64,000 nucleotides of DNA from Pedobacter hartonius (GCF_900107535.1 NZ_FNRA01000007.1:124001-188000); one strand, 5' to 3'; positions 44,746 to 54,411 are shown, counted from the first letter of the stretch. Notes: generated by a model not told the origin, from the sequence alone. Made by a program: numbers and translations.

Positions 44746-44803
44746 CTCCTGAAAGAGAAAGCCCTGATAAATTATAACTTATCAGGGCTTTCTCTTTCAG
44801 GAG
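44746..44803. terminator. Bidirectional terminator, perfect 25-bp stem
   Basis: Arms 44746-44770 and 44779-44803 are exact reverse complements around an 8-nt loop. It lies between the signalling operon and the convergent HExxH lipoprotein gene. The stem is unusually long for a terminator. Confidence 0.8.
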
Positions 44804-44813
44804 GTTTGAGGGC

Positions 44814-46499
44814 TTATTTTACACCTAAAACATCTGCTCCCTGCTCAAAAACAATATCCACGGGAATTCTTTTTTTACTCAGACGGTCTAAATCTGCCTG
44901 CAATTCAGGGCTAATTACTGCATTATCTTTTTTCGCCTTCTCTACGGCCGCCTTATCTCCGTTTCCCTGCAGCGTCAGTATCAAATTGCTGAGACCGTTC
45001 ATGGCAGCCCCGAATTTAACAAAGTCTACTTTGTAAGTTCCGTTTTCTGTCCTGATAAAAGCGCCTTTCTGCTTAAAGTAGTTAAAGCATTGCATATTTG
45101 CCTGTCCGTGTGCTTCTGAGGCACCGAATCTCACTGAACGGAGCAGTCCGGCCATAAATGTGGTATAGTACGTTTTAATATTGCCGGTGAGTTCTTTTTT
45201 CTTTAATAAGCCTGTTACCATGTAGAGGCCAAGGACGTCTGCTTTACCTTCTTCCAGCCAGCTGTACTGTTCTTTCAGTGCTGCTTTGACAAAACCTTTA
45301 CCGGTAACAGTTTTTTTAATACCCAGGCCATGGGCTACCTCATGAAACATTACGTTTGCAAAAAAGGCATCGAAACTGACATATTGTTGCTGGTCCTTAT
45401 CGATCAGTTCATTGGCTATAGGAAGCAGGATTTTATCAAATTTTGCTTTCATCGTATTCTTTAACTGCGACCTGCGGGTTCCCTTTTTTTGCTGTATCAG
45501 TTCATCATTGGGAAGATTTACGGCAATGGTTTTTGATCCGGCATTACAGTCGCCTGCGTAATACACCACATCATAGGCGTTCAATTCCGAATCAGTACCC
45601 GGCTTCTCCTGTTTATATTTTTGTGGCACCGGCAGTCCCTTCTGCAACTCGGGGAGCAGCCGTACATATTTTTGCAGCCTTTTACTCCATTCCCGGTCTT
45701 TTACCAGAACGTAGGCTTCAAAAGCGGTCCTGGCATTAAAAAGCTTATCTTCATAATTTTCAATTGGCCCGATAATAATATCAAGCGTATTTGTTTTCAT
45801 ATCCAGCCAGACATAGTCGCTCGGCACGTAGTTATCGGTTACGAGCGCATCCGCCCTCAGGTTAAGGTATTTCTTTAAACCGGCATCATCTGCCAGCAAC
45901 GCAGCCTGCTTCAGCAATGAAGATGCTTTTTGCAGATCTGAGGCAAATACAACATGATAAGGGACCACGGACAGCTTACCTGCGGAATCGCTTTCAATGA
46001 TGGAATACGGATTGAATTTATCTTTAAGATCAGCTTTTTCGAGGTCAGCTTTGAGCATGCCGGCCGGGTAGAACGTAGCTCCGTCAGGCCTCGGGCCAAT
46101 ACCTGAAATGAATGGTTTATCGTTATTCAGCCTGTCCCAGGGACCGTAGTTGATCCTGATGAAATTCCTGGTCTCTTCATCTTTTATCACAGCAAGCAGG
46201 CTGTCCCGCTGCGGATAGGCCTGCCTCCAGAACAGCTCATCCATAATTTGTGCGGCCTGTATCAGTAAGGGAAGTAATTTCCTCTCATTAACAGTGAGTA
46301 CGTTTAGATTTGTGGTGAGTTTAACAGGCTCGTACATATTCAGCCTGCTGTGAACGTAGCCCTGCAGACTATCTTTGACTACTACGGTAGTTTTTCCTGT
46401 CTTTATGTTCTTCGTTTCCGGATTGCTGGTGCAGGATACTATACCAGCGATAATGGAGCACCCCGTAAAAAATAAGGCTGCTTTGGTAGATTTGTTCAT
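44814..46499 (-). CDS. HExxH zinc metallohydrolase lipoprotein, possibly DPP III-like
   Basis: The 561-residue product has a lipoprotein signal with Cys23 (GIVSC). The zinc site is VMFHEVAHGLG with His386, Glu387 and His390, and a likely third ligand in WLEEGKADVLGLY (Glu416/Glu417), about 30 residues later. The order of motifs recalls dipeptidyl-peptidase III (M49), but that family normally has a longer HExxxH motif, so I only call it similar. It would act in the periplasm. It is monocistronic and shares the long terminator with the signalling operon. Confidence 0.78.
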   Translation of the reverse strand: MNKSTKAALFFTGCSIIAGIVSCTSNPETKNIKTGKTTVVVKDSLQGYVHSRLNMYEPVKLTTNLNVLTVNERKLLPLLIQAAQIMDELFWRQAYPQRDSLLAVIKDEETRNFIRINYGPWDRLNNDKPFISGIGPRPDGATFYPAGMLKADLEKADLKDKFNPYSIIESDSAGKLSVVPYHVVFASDLQKASSLLKQAALLADDAGLKKYLNLRADALVTDNYVPSDYVWLDMKTNTLDIIIGPIENYEDKLFNARTAFEAYVLVKDREWSKRLQKYVRLLPELQKGLPVPQKYKQEKPGTDSELNAYDVVYYAGDCNAGSKTIAVNLPNDELIQQKKGTRRSQLKNTMKAKFDKILLPIANELIDKDQQQYVSFDAFFANVMFHEVAHGLGIKKTVTGKGFVKAALKEQYSWLEEGKADVLGLYMVTGLLKKKELTGNIKTYYTTFMAGLLRSVRFGASEAHGQANMQCFNYFKQKGAFIRTENGTYKVDFVKFGAAMNGLSNLILTLQGNGDKAAVEKAKKDNAVISPELQADLDRLSKKRIPVDIVFEQGADVLGVK

Positions 46500-46614
46500 G
46501 CTAATTTTTTATAACGCAACTAAATTAGGAAAAATTATAAGGCATGCATAAAGTTTGGCCATTTGAAGTGCATTTATGTAAATATTAGTAATTTCACCAC
46601 CACAATTACCTGAT

Positions 46615-47448
46615 ATGAAAGAAATCCTAAACGGAAAAAACAAACTGATACTGAGTATCCCGCTGTTTTTTCTTGCCGCCTGCTCTACCAACAAATATGC
46701 AGCGACCAATAAAGTCTATAAAGAACAGGCCAAAGTATTTGGCAATACGCTAAAGGAGATGCCGCCACTGAGCCAGAACGTCGAAATGATCGCTCCGGAT
46801 CAGCAGTTTTTTATCGGGTCTGTGAACTTCGGTATCCGCAAGCCGAATTTTGTGATCATACACCATACGGCACAAACTTCTACCGATCAGACAATCAAAA
46901 CATTTACACTAAAATCTACCCAGACCAGCGCGCATTACGTGGTTGGAAGGGATGGAAAAGTAGTCCATATGGTGAACGACTACCTCCGGGCAAATCATGC
47001 CGGTGTGGCCAAATGGGGAAATGAAACAGATCTGAATTCCTGTTCTCTTGGAATTGAACTTGACAACAATGGTGACGAGCCCTACAGCGACGCGCAGATC
47101 AATAGCCTGATCTCTCTGTTAACCACACTGAAAAAGAAATACAACATTCCGGTGCAGGGCTTTATCGGGCATTCAGATATCGCTCCGAAGAGAAAGATAG
47201 ATCCTAACAAATTTCCATGGAAAAAACTCGCTGAACAGGGGTTTGGCTTATGGTACGATGATATCCTGCAGATTCCGCCTCCCGAGTTTGATGCGACAGT
47301 GGCGCTGAGGATCATTGGTTATGATATCAGTAATATGCCCGCAGCAATCATTGCCTTTAAGCGGCATTTTGTGCAAACGGATATTAGCCCGGTATTGACG
47401 CTGTCGGATAATATGATCCTGTTTAATCTGTACAGGAAGTACATGTAG
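46615..47448 (+). CDS. N-acetylmuramoyl-L-alanine amidase (AmpD/PGRP type), lipoprotein
   Basis: The 277-residue product has a lipobox LAAC with Cys23. The amidase_2 domain runs from about residue 75. Zinc ligands fit the His pair of VIIHHTA, the GHSDIAPKRKIDP motif near the end, and SAHYVVGRDG between them. The enzyme cuts the bond between MurNAc and L-Ala in peptidoglycan. As a lipoprotein it would act in the periplasm on cell-wall turnover. A tail of about 60 residues follows the domain. It diverges from the HExxH lipoprotein and ends just before the nested palindrome. Confidence 0.92.
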   Translation: MKEILNGKNKLILSIPLFFLAACSTNKYAATNKVYKEQAKVFGNTLKEMPPLSQNVEMIAPDQQFFIGSVNFGIRKPNFVIIHHTAQTSTDQTIKTFTLKSTQTSAHYVVGRDGKVVHMVNDYLRANHAGVAKWGNETDLNSCSLGIELDNNGDEPYSDAQINSLISLLTTLKKKYNIPVQGFIGHSDIAPKRKIDPNKFPWKKLAEQGFGLWYDDILQIPPPEFDATVALRIIGYDISNMPAAIIAFKRHFVQTDISPVLTLSDNMILFNLYRKYM

Positions 47449-47474
47449 TGAATGTGGGGGGGGAATCTATTCTG

Positions 47475-47557
47475 AAAAAACGTATATACTGTATGACGGC
47501 TGCATAGTCTCGCTGCGCTCAACGACGCGAGGCCGTCATATCGTATATACGTTTTTT
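47475..47557. repeat. 83-bp nested palindrome between convergent genes
   Basis: Three concentric arm pairs are seen: 15 bp (47475-47489 with 47543-47557), 8 bp (47493-47500 with 47532-47539) and 5 bp CTCGC/GCGAG (47509-47513 with 47527-47531). Outer A and T runs flank it in both directions, so it can end both the amidase and glnS transcripts. The GC-rich core is unlike its AT-rich flanks and could be an inserted element. Confidence 0.7.
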
Positions 47558-47617
47558 TAAAAGATTTCCTGAGGGGGTGTCCGGGCAGGGTGCCTAACCC
47601 GGTTTCATAAAGATCTT

Positions 47618-49279
47618 TTACTTCTTCGCCTTTGCCCAGGCGTCTTTCAGCCCGACGGTCTGATTAAATACCAGGTGATCAGCAGTAGAATCCCTGTCCA
47701 GGCAGTAATAGCCCTTACGGATAAACTGGTAACGGGAATCCAGGTCTGCATCGGCAAGATAAGGTTCGATATAAGCATTTTTGATCACCTTCATGCTTTC
47801 CGGATTAAGATAATCCTTGAAGTCACCTTCTTCGCTATCGGGCGACTCAACAGAGAACAAACGGTCATAAACCCTGATCTCAGCAGTTTTCGCATGTGCG
47901 GTGCTCACCCAGTGGATTGTTCCTTTTACATGGATCTCACTGGTATCTTCACCACTTTTAGATTCAGGGATGTAAGTACAGTGGATCTCTGTAACGTTGC
48001 CTTCTGCATCTTTTTTGAAATCCTCACATTTAACAATATAAGCATTCTTCAGGCGTACCATGGTTCCGGGAGCAAGCCTGAACCATTTTTTCGCAGGTTC
48101 TTCCATGAAGTCTTCACGTTCTATCCAAAGTTCATTGCTGAACGGGATTTCTCTTGTTCCGCCTTTATCTTCTGCCTCAGGGTTGTTCTCTCCGATCAGT
48201 GTTTCTGTTTTTCCCTCCGGGTAATTCGTAATGATCAGTTTGATCGGATCAAGTACGGCCATTACCCTGTTTGCAGTTTTATTTAGATGCTCACGTATAC
48301 AGAACTCCAGTAAACTGAGTTCAATCAGGTTTTCTCTTTTTGCCACCCCGATCCTTTCACAGAACTCGCGGATACTTTCCGGAGTATATCCCCTTCTTCT
48401 CAGTCCGCTGATCGTAGGCATGCGCGGATCATTCCATCCGTCTACCATTCCTTCATTTACCAGTTGCAGCAGCTTGCGCTTGCTCATTACGGTATATGTA
48501 AGGTTTAAGCGGGCAAATTCGTATTGACGGGAAGGGAAAATGTCAAGTTCTGCGATAAACCAGTCGTACAGTTCACGGTGAGAAACATACTCCAGTGTAC
48601 AGATAGAATGGGTGATTTCCTCAATACTGTCGCTTTGTCCGTGTGCAAAGTCGTACATCGGATAAATGCACCATTTGTTACCTGTGCGGTGATGTTCTGC
48701 ATGTTTTATTCTGTAGATAATGGGATCGCGCATCAGCATATTAGGACTGGCCATATCAATCTTTGCACGCAGGGTAAAGGCACCGTCTCCGAATTCACCG
48801 GCTTTCATGCGGCCGAACAGGTCCAGATTTTCTTCTTTGCTTCTGCTGCGGTAAGGGCTGTCGGTACCTGGTTCTGTAGGCGTGCCTTTCTGGGCGGCAA
48901 TTTCATCAGCAGTGCTGTTATCTACATAAGCAAGTCCCTTTTCAATCAGCTTAACAGCGAAATCATACAATGTATCAAAATAATCCGAAGTATATAATTC
49001 ATGTTTCCACTCAAAACCAAGCCATTTGATATCTTCCTGCTGACTATCTACATATTCAGTTTTTTCGGTTACAGGATTTGTATCATCAAATCTCAGATTG
49101 GTATACCCGCCATACTTTTGGGTCAGCCCAAAGTTTAAGCAAATCGCTTTAGCATGGCCAATGTGCAAATATCCATTTGGCTCGGGGGGGAAACGGGTTA
49201 CCAATGTTTTGTATTTTCCACTATTTAAATCGTTTTCAATGATCTCTTCAATAAAGTTCAATGATCTTTCCTCACTCAT
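47618..49279 (-). CDS. glnS: Glutaminyl-tRNA synthetase
   Basis: The 553-residue enzyme has the E. coli length (554). [17 protein letters not shown] carries the HIGH motif near residues 28-44 and VMSKRKL is the KMSKS loop near 267-273. The C-terminal anticodon-binding beta barrels follow. It charges tRNA-Gln directly. A TAACTTTG box lies 20 nt upstream of the ATG. Confidence 0.96.
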   Translation of the reverse strand: MSEERSLNFIEEIIENDLNSGKYKTLVTRFPPEPNGYLHIGHAKAICLNFGLTQKYGGYTNLRFDDTNPVTEKTEYVDSQQEDIKWLGFEWKHELYTSDYFDTLYDFAVKLIEKGLAYVDNSTADEIAAQKGTPTEPGTDSPYRSRSKEENLDLFGRMKAGEFGDGAFTLRAKIDMASPNMLMRDPIIYRIKHAEHHRTGNKWCIYPMYDFAHGQSDSIEEITHSICTLEYVSHRELYDWFIAELDIFPSRQYEFARLNLTYTVMSKRKLLQLVNEGMVDGWNDPRMPTISGLRRRGYTPESIREFCERIGVAKRENLIELSLLEFCIREHLNKTANRVMAVLDPIKLIITNYPEGKTETLIGENNPEAEDKGGTREIPFSNELWIEREDFMEEPAKKWFRLAPGTMVRLKNAYIVKCEDFKKDAEGNVTEIHCTYIPESKSGEDTSEIHVKGTIHWVSTAHAKTAEIRVYDRLFSVESPDSEEGDFKDYLNPESMKVIKNAYIEPYLADADLDSRYQFIRKGYYCLDRDSTADHLVFNQTVGLKDAWAKAKK

Positions 49280-49299
49280 AAAAACTGTAATTTTGTGTT

Positions 49300-49307
49300 C
49301 AAAGTTA
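49300..49307 (-). promoter_or_regulatory. -7 element of glnS
   Basis: On the minus strand this is TAACTTTG, matching TAnnTTTG, 20 nt before the glnS ATG at 49279. No good TTTG element is seen upstream. Confidence 0.6.
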
Positions 49308-49358
49308 ATATAAAAGAGCTAATTTACTTACATTTACGAATGACTATCGGTATAATTT

Positions 49359-49778
49359 ATGAGCGGTACATTAAATAGGCCTATACGTGTTTTAGTGGCC
49401 AAAGTTGGCCTTGATGGACATGACAGAGGCGCAAAAGTGATTGCCACCTCACTGCGCGATGCCGGTATGGAGGTGATTTATACCGGATTACGGCAGACAC
49501 CGGAAATGGTTGTAAATACGGCATTACAGGAAGATGTGGACGCTATAGGCATCTCTATATTATCAGGCGCACACATGACAGTTTTTCCGAAGATCATAGC
49601 GCTCATGAAACAGAAACAGCTGACGGATGTTTTATTAACCGGTGGCGGGATTATTCCCCCGGGAGATATACAGAAACTCAGGGAAATTGGTGTGGGAGAA
49701 TTATTTGCTCCCGGCACTACCATGCTGACCATCATAAACTATATCCGTGACTGGACCATTGAAAACCGAAATTTTTAG
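49359..49778 (+). CDS. Stand-alone cobalamin-binding domain (methylmalonyl-CoA mutase C-terminal type)
   Basis: The 139-residue protein is the B12-binding fold of methylmalonyl-CoA mutase on its own. LDGHDRGAK (18-26) gives the lower-ligand His21, SILSG (near 66-70) and the TGGG loop (near 93-96) cradle the nucleotide tail. The catalytic TIM-barrel subunit is not in the window. In some organisms this domain is a separate subunit of isobutyryl-CoA or related mutases; it might serve such an enzyme elsewhere. It is 3 bp from an enoyl-CoA hydratase gene, implying joint expression. Confidence 0.9.
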   Translation: MSGTLNRPIRVLVAKVGLDGHDRGAKVIATSLRDAGMEVIYTGLRQTPEMVVNTALQEDVDAIGISILSGAHMTVFPKIIALMKQKQLTDVLLTGGGIIPPGDIQKLREIGVGELFAPGTTMLTIINYIRDWTIENRNF

Positions 49779-49781
49779 AAG

Positions 49782-50564
49782 ATGACTTATCAGAATATAT
49801 TATCAGAAATTAAAAATGGAACCCTCTATATTACCATAAACCGTGAGAAAAAACTCAATGCACTGAATAAGGATACGCTTGCTGAACTTGCGGATGCTGT
49901 GGCTTTCGCCCAGGAAAATCCTGAAGTAAAATGTGTATTGCTCACCGGCGCGGGGGAGAAGGCCTTTGTTGCAGGGGCGGATATCTCGGAATTTTCTTCC
50001 TATACGCCGGAACAGGGAGAGGCCCTGGCGCGTAACGGGCAGGCAACGGTATTTGATGCCATTGAAAACTCCCGCAAGCCCTTTCTTGCAGCTATTAACG
50101 GGTTTGCGCTTGGTGGCGGGCTGGAACTTGCAATGGCCTGCCATATCCGGGTTGCTGCCGATACAGCTAAAATGGGCCTGCCTGAGGTTACTCTGGGGCT
50201 GATTCCAGGTTATGGCGGGACACAAAGGTTAACACAGCTGGTTGGCAAGGGAAGGGCAACAGAGATGATCATTACGGCGGAAATGATTACCGCAGAAAAA
50301 GCGGAGCGGATCGGACTGGTAAATTATAGTGTGCCTGCACAGGAATTAATTGTTAAATCTGAAGAAATTTTAAATAAAATTAAACAAAGGGCCCCTTTAG
50401 CCGTTGCTGCAGCTATAAGTGCAGTAAATGCAGTTTATCGTGACGGCGTGAATGGATTTGAGGTCGAAATCAAAGAATTTGGTAAATGTTTTGGTAATGA
50501 GGATTTTAAAGAAGGTGTGACTGCTTTTCTGACCAAACGCGCCCCTGAGTTTAAGGCTCTGTAA
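49782..50564 (+). CDS. Enoyl-CoA hydratase/isomerase family protein
   Basis: The 260-residue crotonase-fold protein has the oxyanion segments GAGEKAFVAGADI and FALGGGLELAMACHI. The two glutamates of true hydratases are present, in GGGLELA and in GLPEVTLGLIPGYGGTQRL. It should therefore be able to hydrate 2-enoyl-CoA in fatty acid or branched-chain breakdown. It directly follows the B12-binding gene (3 bp apart), hinting at a shared acyl-CoA pathway. The exact substrate is unknown. Confidence 0.92.
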   Translation: MTYQNILSEIKNGTLYITINREKKLNALNKDTLAELADAVAFAQENPEVKCVLLTGAGEKAFVAGADISEFSSYTPEQGEALARNGQATVFDAIENSRKPFLAAINGFALGGGLELAMACHIRVAADTAKMGLPEVTLGLIPGYGGTQRLTQLVGKGRATEMIITAEMITAEKAERIGLVNYSVPAQELIVKSEEILNKIKQRAPLAVAAAISAVNAVYRDGVNGFEVEIKEFGKCFGNEDFKEGVTAFLTKRAPEFKAL

Positions 50565-50731
50565 CCCGCTTGTTATTAATGGATTAAAATTTGAGGTGCG
50601 GCGAGGGGCTATTGTTAACAAATTATTTACATATAAAAGGGGGAATAGACAGATAAAACTGTAGAAAATATTTCCCATAAAAAATAATTCTTTATATTTA
50701 TCATCGAATTAGTTTAGAATTGGTGCTATAT

Positions 50732-52135
50732 ATGAAAAGAATACTAATAATAGATGATGAGGTTAACATAGGATTGCTACTGTCAAAATTTCTGACCAGG
50801 AATGGGTTTAATGTAGATACTGCAACCAGTGGTGTTTCAGCCCATGATTATCTGAGCAAGGAGCACTACGATCTTGTATTGTGTGATTACAGGCTGGAGG
50901 ATACAGACGGGAAAGAAATGCTGATTAAGATAAAGGAAAGCTATCCTCAGACTGGTGTAATTATTATTACAGGTTATTCTGACATCAAACTCGCCGTTGA
51001 ACTGATCAAATTAGGGGCATATGACTACATCACCAAGCCCCTGTACCCTGATGAGATTTTAAATACTATAAATAAGGCTATTGATACCCAGATCGCATTA
51101 AATGATTCTATCGTTGAAAATGCAAGGGAAGTACAAAAGACCAGGGTACCCAAACCTGTTTACAACCAGGTTGAAAACTTTGTTGCAGGACAGAGCATTG
51201 CTTCTAAAGAATTATTAAAACAGATCCAGCTGGTGGCACCCACCTCTTACAGTGTGATCCTTACGGGGGAGAGCGGTACAGGGAAGGAATCTGTTGCTAA
51301 GGCAATTCACCTGAACAGCCCGAGGAGGGACAATCCTTTTGTTGCAATGGACTGCGGATCTCTGACAAAAGAACTGGCAGGAAGTGAATTCTTCGGACAT
51401 GAGAAGGGTTCTTTTACGGGCGCACTGAATACTAAAATCGGCCATTTTGAAATGGCTAATGGTGGAACGCTCTTTCTGGATGAAGTAGGAAACCTATCCT
51501 ATGAGATTCAGGCTGCCTTATTAAGAACTGTTCAGGAAAGAAAGATCAAGCGTATCGGAAGCACAAAAGAAATTGATCTGGACGTGAGAATTATTGTGGC
51601 CACGAATGAGAATCTTTCCAATGCGATACAAAAGGGAAGGTTCAGGGAAGATCTTTATCACCGTTTCAATGAGTTTTCAATTAACCTTCCGCCGCTGAGC
51701 CAGAGGGGAAAAGATATTATGGTCTTTGCAAAGACTTTCCTTGATTTTGCCAACGAAGAGCTTGGCAGAAATGTGCTGGGCTTTTCCAAGGATGTAGAGG
51801 AGTGTTTCCTTACCTATAACTGGCCGGGGAATGTCAGGGAACTGAAGAATGTGGTGAGAAGAGCAACATTGCTTACCGAAACAGACGAAATTCAACTGAA
51901 GGCATTGCCACTGGAAATTTCTACAGATGCCAAGGTAACGGCGATCGAAAATACGATCCATAAAAATCACGAAAAATCACGGGATTTAAAAAATGCAGCA
52001 TCGGAAGCAGAATATGAGGCTATACTGAAAGTTTTGAGGGAAGTGAATTTCAATAAAACAAAGGCGGCTAAAATTCTGAATATTGACAGGAAAACACTTT
52101 ACAATAAAATGAAGGCGATTAACCTGGATACCTAA
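50732..52135 (+). CDS. NtrC-family sigma-54-dependent response regulator
   Basis: The start is set at the ATG at 50732 (MKRILIIDDE), 12 bp after a TTG that opens the frame. The 467-residue protein has a receiver (IIDDE, phospho-acceptor in LVLCDYRLED, ITKPLYP), then an AAA+ domain with GESGTGKES (Walker A), GSFTGA (sigma-54 contact) and GGTLFLDEVGN (Walker B). A Fis-type helix-turn-helix at the end reads TKAAKILNIDRKTLYNKM. It activates sigma-54 promoters on phosphorylation. No partner kinase is adjacent. It is 12 bp upstream of the AI-2E-type transporter gene. Confidence 0.95.
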   Translation: MKRILIIDDEVNIGLLLSKFLTRNGFNVDTATSGVSAHDYLSKEHYDLVLCDYRLEDTDGKEMLIKIKESYPQTGVIIITGYSDIKLAVELIKLGAYDYITKPLYPDEILNTINKAIDTQIALNDSIVENAREVQKTRVPKPVYNQVENFVAGQSIASKELLKQIQLVAPTSYSVILTGESGTGKESVAKAIHLNSPRRDNPFVAMDCGSLTKELAGSEFFGHEKGSFTGALNTKIGHFEMANGGTLFLDEVGNLSYEIQAALLRTVQERKIKRIGSTKEIDLDVRIIVATNENLSNAIQKGRFREDLYHRFNEFSINLPPLSQRGKDIMVFAKTFLDFANEELGRNVLGFSKDVEECFLTYNWPGNVRELKNVVRRATLLTETDEIQLKALPLEISTDAKVTAIENTIHKNHEKSRDLKNAASEAEYEAILKVLREVNFNKTKAAKILNIDRKTLYNKMKAINLDT

Positions 52136-52147
52136 GTAGCTAAGCGC

Positions 52148-53200
52148 ATGTCCATTTTTACCTATAAGCAACGCAACACGATCAACCTGGTAATTATTAT
52201 TGCGCTCGGTTGTCTGATTGCGTATTCGCTGCAGGGGATCTTTGGTTCGATTTTAAGTACGCTGGTCCTGTATACGATCATGAGGCCCGGATTTATTTAT
52301 CTGGTTGAGCGTAAAAAGTTAAACAGGAGTTTTGCGGCAATTTTGCTGATATTGATTTCTGTTGTGCTGATCATTTTGCCGTTTTATGCGCTGAGCAGTA
52401 TGGTCATCCAAAAGGTCAACGAGCTGCAGAATGATCACCAGTATTTTCAGCACATCCTGGTCAAATTAAAAAAGCTGATCCCTTTAGGAACGGATGCTCA
52501 AAACCTGCTGCAGGAAGCGCTCAAAAAAACAGGCAATCTGGCTACAGAGCTTTTCCCTTCACTGATATCCGGGGCATTTAATATCATTCTGGGTTTATTG
52601 CTGATGTACTTCCTGCTCTATTTTGCGCTTGTTCAGCACGAGTACTTTGAGGCTGCATTAGTTAAATATGCACCTTTCAGGGAACAAAATGCACAACGTT
52701 TTGCATTGGAAATGCGAAACACTACTTATGCCAATGTTCTGGGGCAGGGATTTATTGCCGTTGTGCAGGGCTCCCTTGTATGCCTCTCTTTTTTTGTTCT
52801 TGGGTATTCCGATCCCGTATTCTGGGGCGTGATCACTACTTTTATTTCTTTTATCCCTATTCTTGGTCCGCCGGTGATATTCGTGCCTGCCGCACTGATG
52901 CAGATTGCTGACGGAAATAATACCGCGGGCTGGATTATGCTTATATTTGGGTTTGTTGTAATCATTAATATCGACAATGTCATCAGGTTCATGATCGCAA
53001 AAAGGGTAGGAAATATACATCCTATCATTACCGTAATTGGCGTGGTTATTGGTATTCCCCTGTTTGGGATACTGGGGCTCGTATTTGGCCCCCTGCTGTT
53101 GTCTTATTTCATTCTGCTGATCAGAATATATGAGACGAGCGCTATGGCTTCTGAAAGATTGGAAAGAATCAAAACAATTTCTGAGGCTGAGGAGTTATAA
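52148..53200 (+). CDS. AI-2E-family transporter (UPF0118/PerM type)
   Basis: The 350-residue membrane protein has about eight hydrophobic segments in the order typical of the AI-2E/PerM family. A soluble region near residues 85-140 (VNELQNDHQYFQHILVKL and following) and the conserved FIPILGPPVIFVPAAL near 240 are visible. Substrates proposed for the family include autoinducer-2 and sodium/protons, but none can be assigned here. It is tightly linked to the NtrC-type regulator and followed by the YtxH operon after 85 bp. Confidence 0.9.
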   Translation: MSIFTYKQRNTINLVIIIALGCLIAYSLQGIFGSILSTLVLYTIMRPGFIYLVERKKLNRSFAAILLILISVVLIILPFYALSSMVIQKVNELQNDHQYFQHILVKLKKLIPLGTDAQNLLQEALKKTGNLATELFPSLISGAFNIILGLLLMYFLLYFALVQHEYFEAALVKYAPFREQNAQRFALEMRNTTYANVLGQGFIAVVQGSLVCLSFFVLGYSDPVFWGVITTFISFIPILGPPVIFVPAALMQIADGNNTAGWIMLIFGFVVIINIDNVIRFMIAKRVGNIHPIITVIGVVIGIPLFGILGLVFGPLLLSYFILLIRIYETSAMASERLERIKTISEAEEL

Positions 53201-53285
53201 CAAACATCAGCGAAAAATATAGGCCGGAATAGTTTCAACATCTTTATAGCTATAAAATCAATTATTAAACATAAAAATTAAAGTC

Positions 53286-53552
53286 ATGAACGATAACTCA
53301 AAAGTATTAATTGGACTCTTAACTGGTTTAGCTGCAGGTGCGGCATTAGGATTGTTGTTTGCCCCTGAAAAAGGAAGTGAAACACGTGACAGGTTAAGCC
53401 AGTCGCTTAAAGATCTTGGCGATTCTATAAAAGACAGGGCTGCCGATGAGATCAATCACCTGGCTAGCCTGAAAGATAAAGTGGTAAGTTCTGTGAAAAA
53501 TAAATTGCAGGATGCCGAAGAGGAATTTGTTGACGACGTTGAGCATGCCTAA
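53286..53552 (+). CDS. YtxH-domain stress protein
   Basis: The 88-residue protein has one Gly/Ala-rich membrane helix (about 7-26) followed by the YtxH signature LLFAPEKGSETRDRLSQ and a charged helical tail. YtxH proteins are induced by general stress in Firmicutes and common in Bacteroidota; the function is unknown. It begins a three-gene envelope cluster with a holin-like protein and a protein of unknown family. Confidence 0.9.
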   Translation: MNDNSKVLIGLLTGLAAGAALGLLFAPEKGSETRDRLSQSLKDLGDSIKDRAADEINHLASLKDKVVSSVKNKLQDAEEEFVDDVEHA

Positions 53553-53608
53553 GTCCATCCGCAGGAATAGTTAACTACAGAATACCAACAAGCTATAGAT
53601 AAAGACCA

Positions 53609-53989
53609 ATGGAAGAAAAAAAAGAAAAGGATTTCCAGGATATACTCTCGGAAGCAAAGGCATACCTGGATACCCGCGTGGAATATACGCGGTTGTTCCT
53701 TGTGAAAAGGGCATCGAAGCTCTTTGCTGACCTGATTACAACTGCAATTGTAGCTGTTTGCTTTACACTGGCCTTTATTTTGGGTAGTATTACACTTGCA
53801 TTATTTTTATCTACTGTTTTTGGCAGTTATACTGCAGGATTTGGCAGTGTGGCGCTGATCTATCTGATAGTTGCCATTATTGTTTATTTTACCAAAGATA
53901 ACTTTATAGAAAAGGCAATAGTCAATTTTACGATCAGGAAGTATTTTAAAAAACTAGAGGAGGACGAAGACGATGAGCAAAAAGTATAA
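53609..53989 (+). CDS. Holin-superfamily-like membrane protein
   Basis: The 126-residue protein has a charged N-terminus, two strong membrane helices (about 50-72 and 77-98) and a charged C-terminus. It fits the Phage_holin_3_6-type families that in Bacteroidota usually lie next to YtxH genes and are not phage genes. No phage genes are nearby. It overlaps the next gene by 17 bp. Confidence 0.85.
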   Translation: MEEKKEKDFQDILSEAKAYLDTRVEYTRLFLVKRASKLFADLITTAIVAVCFTLAFILGSITLALFLSTVFGSYTAGFGSVALIYLIVAIIVYFTKDNFIEKAIVNFTIRKYFKKLEEDEDDEQKV

Positions 53990-54410
53990 TATCAACGACC
54001 TGCATGATCTCAACGTCAGGCTAACCAGTCTCAGGGTTGATTATAAAATTCAGGAGACAATGCTAAAGGACGATGTTAAGGTGTACGTGAAACAGTTTAC
54101 GCCCGGTAATCTTATCAAAAGATATGCAACGCCCTCAGCTTTTTTAAAAGTAGATGATAAATTAAACATCAGCAGCAAACTGATGTCACTGGTATTGCCT
54201 GTGCTCATGAACAGCACTTTATTCCGGGGGTCCGGATTTATTACCAAGACCCTGGTGGGATTGGCTACCAGTAAAATGGGAAAAACACTTGATGCAGAAC
54301 ATCTGTCTGCGATATTTAATTCAGTAACGGGCCTGTTCAAAAAGAAAAAGAAGGAAAAATCTCCTGCGTTTGCAGATTACGGGATTCCTCCTGACAGCGA
54401 AACTTATTAA
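53973..54410 (+). CDS. Protein of unknown function in the YtxH operon
   Basis: The 145-residue protein starts inside the holin-like gene. Its N-terminal half is helical and charged. Its middle has a moderately hydrophobic stretch (about 68-95, LMSLVLPVLMNSTLFRGSGF and following), and a Lys run (KKKKKEK) precedes the end. No catalytic motif is seen. Tight linkage to YtxH and the holin-like gene suggests a shared envelope-stress role. Confidence 0.82.
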   Translation: MSKKYNINDLHDLNVRLTSLRVDYKIQETMLKDDVKVYVKQFTPGNLIKRYATPSAFLKVDDKLNISSKLMSLVLPVLMNSTLFRGSGFITKTLVGLATSKMGKTLDAEHLSAIFNSVTGLFKKKKKEKSPAFADYGIPPDSETY

Positions 54411-54411
54411 T

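Noticed and set aside
53609..53989. Prophage, suggested by the holin-like gene
   Set aside because: There are no other phage genes, and holin-like genes of this sort commonly sit beside YtxH in Bacteroidota.
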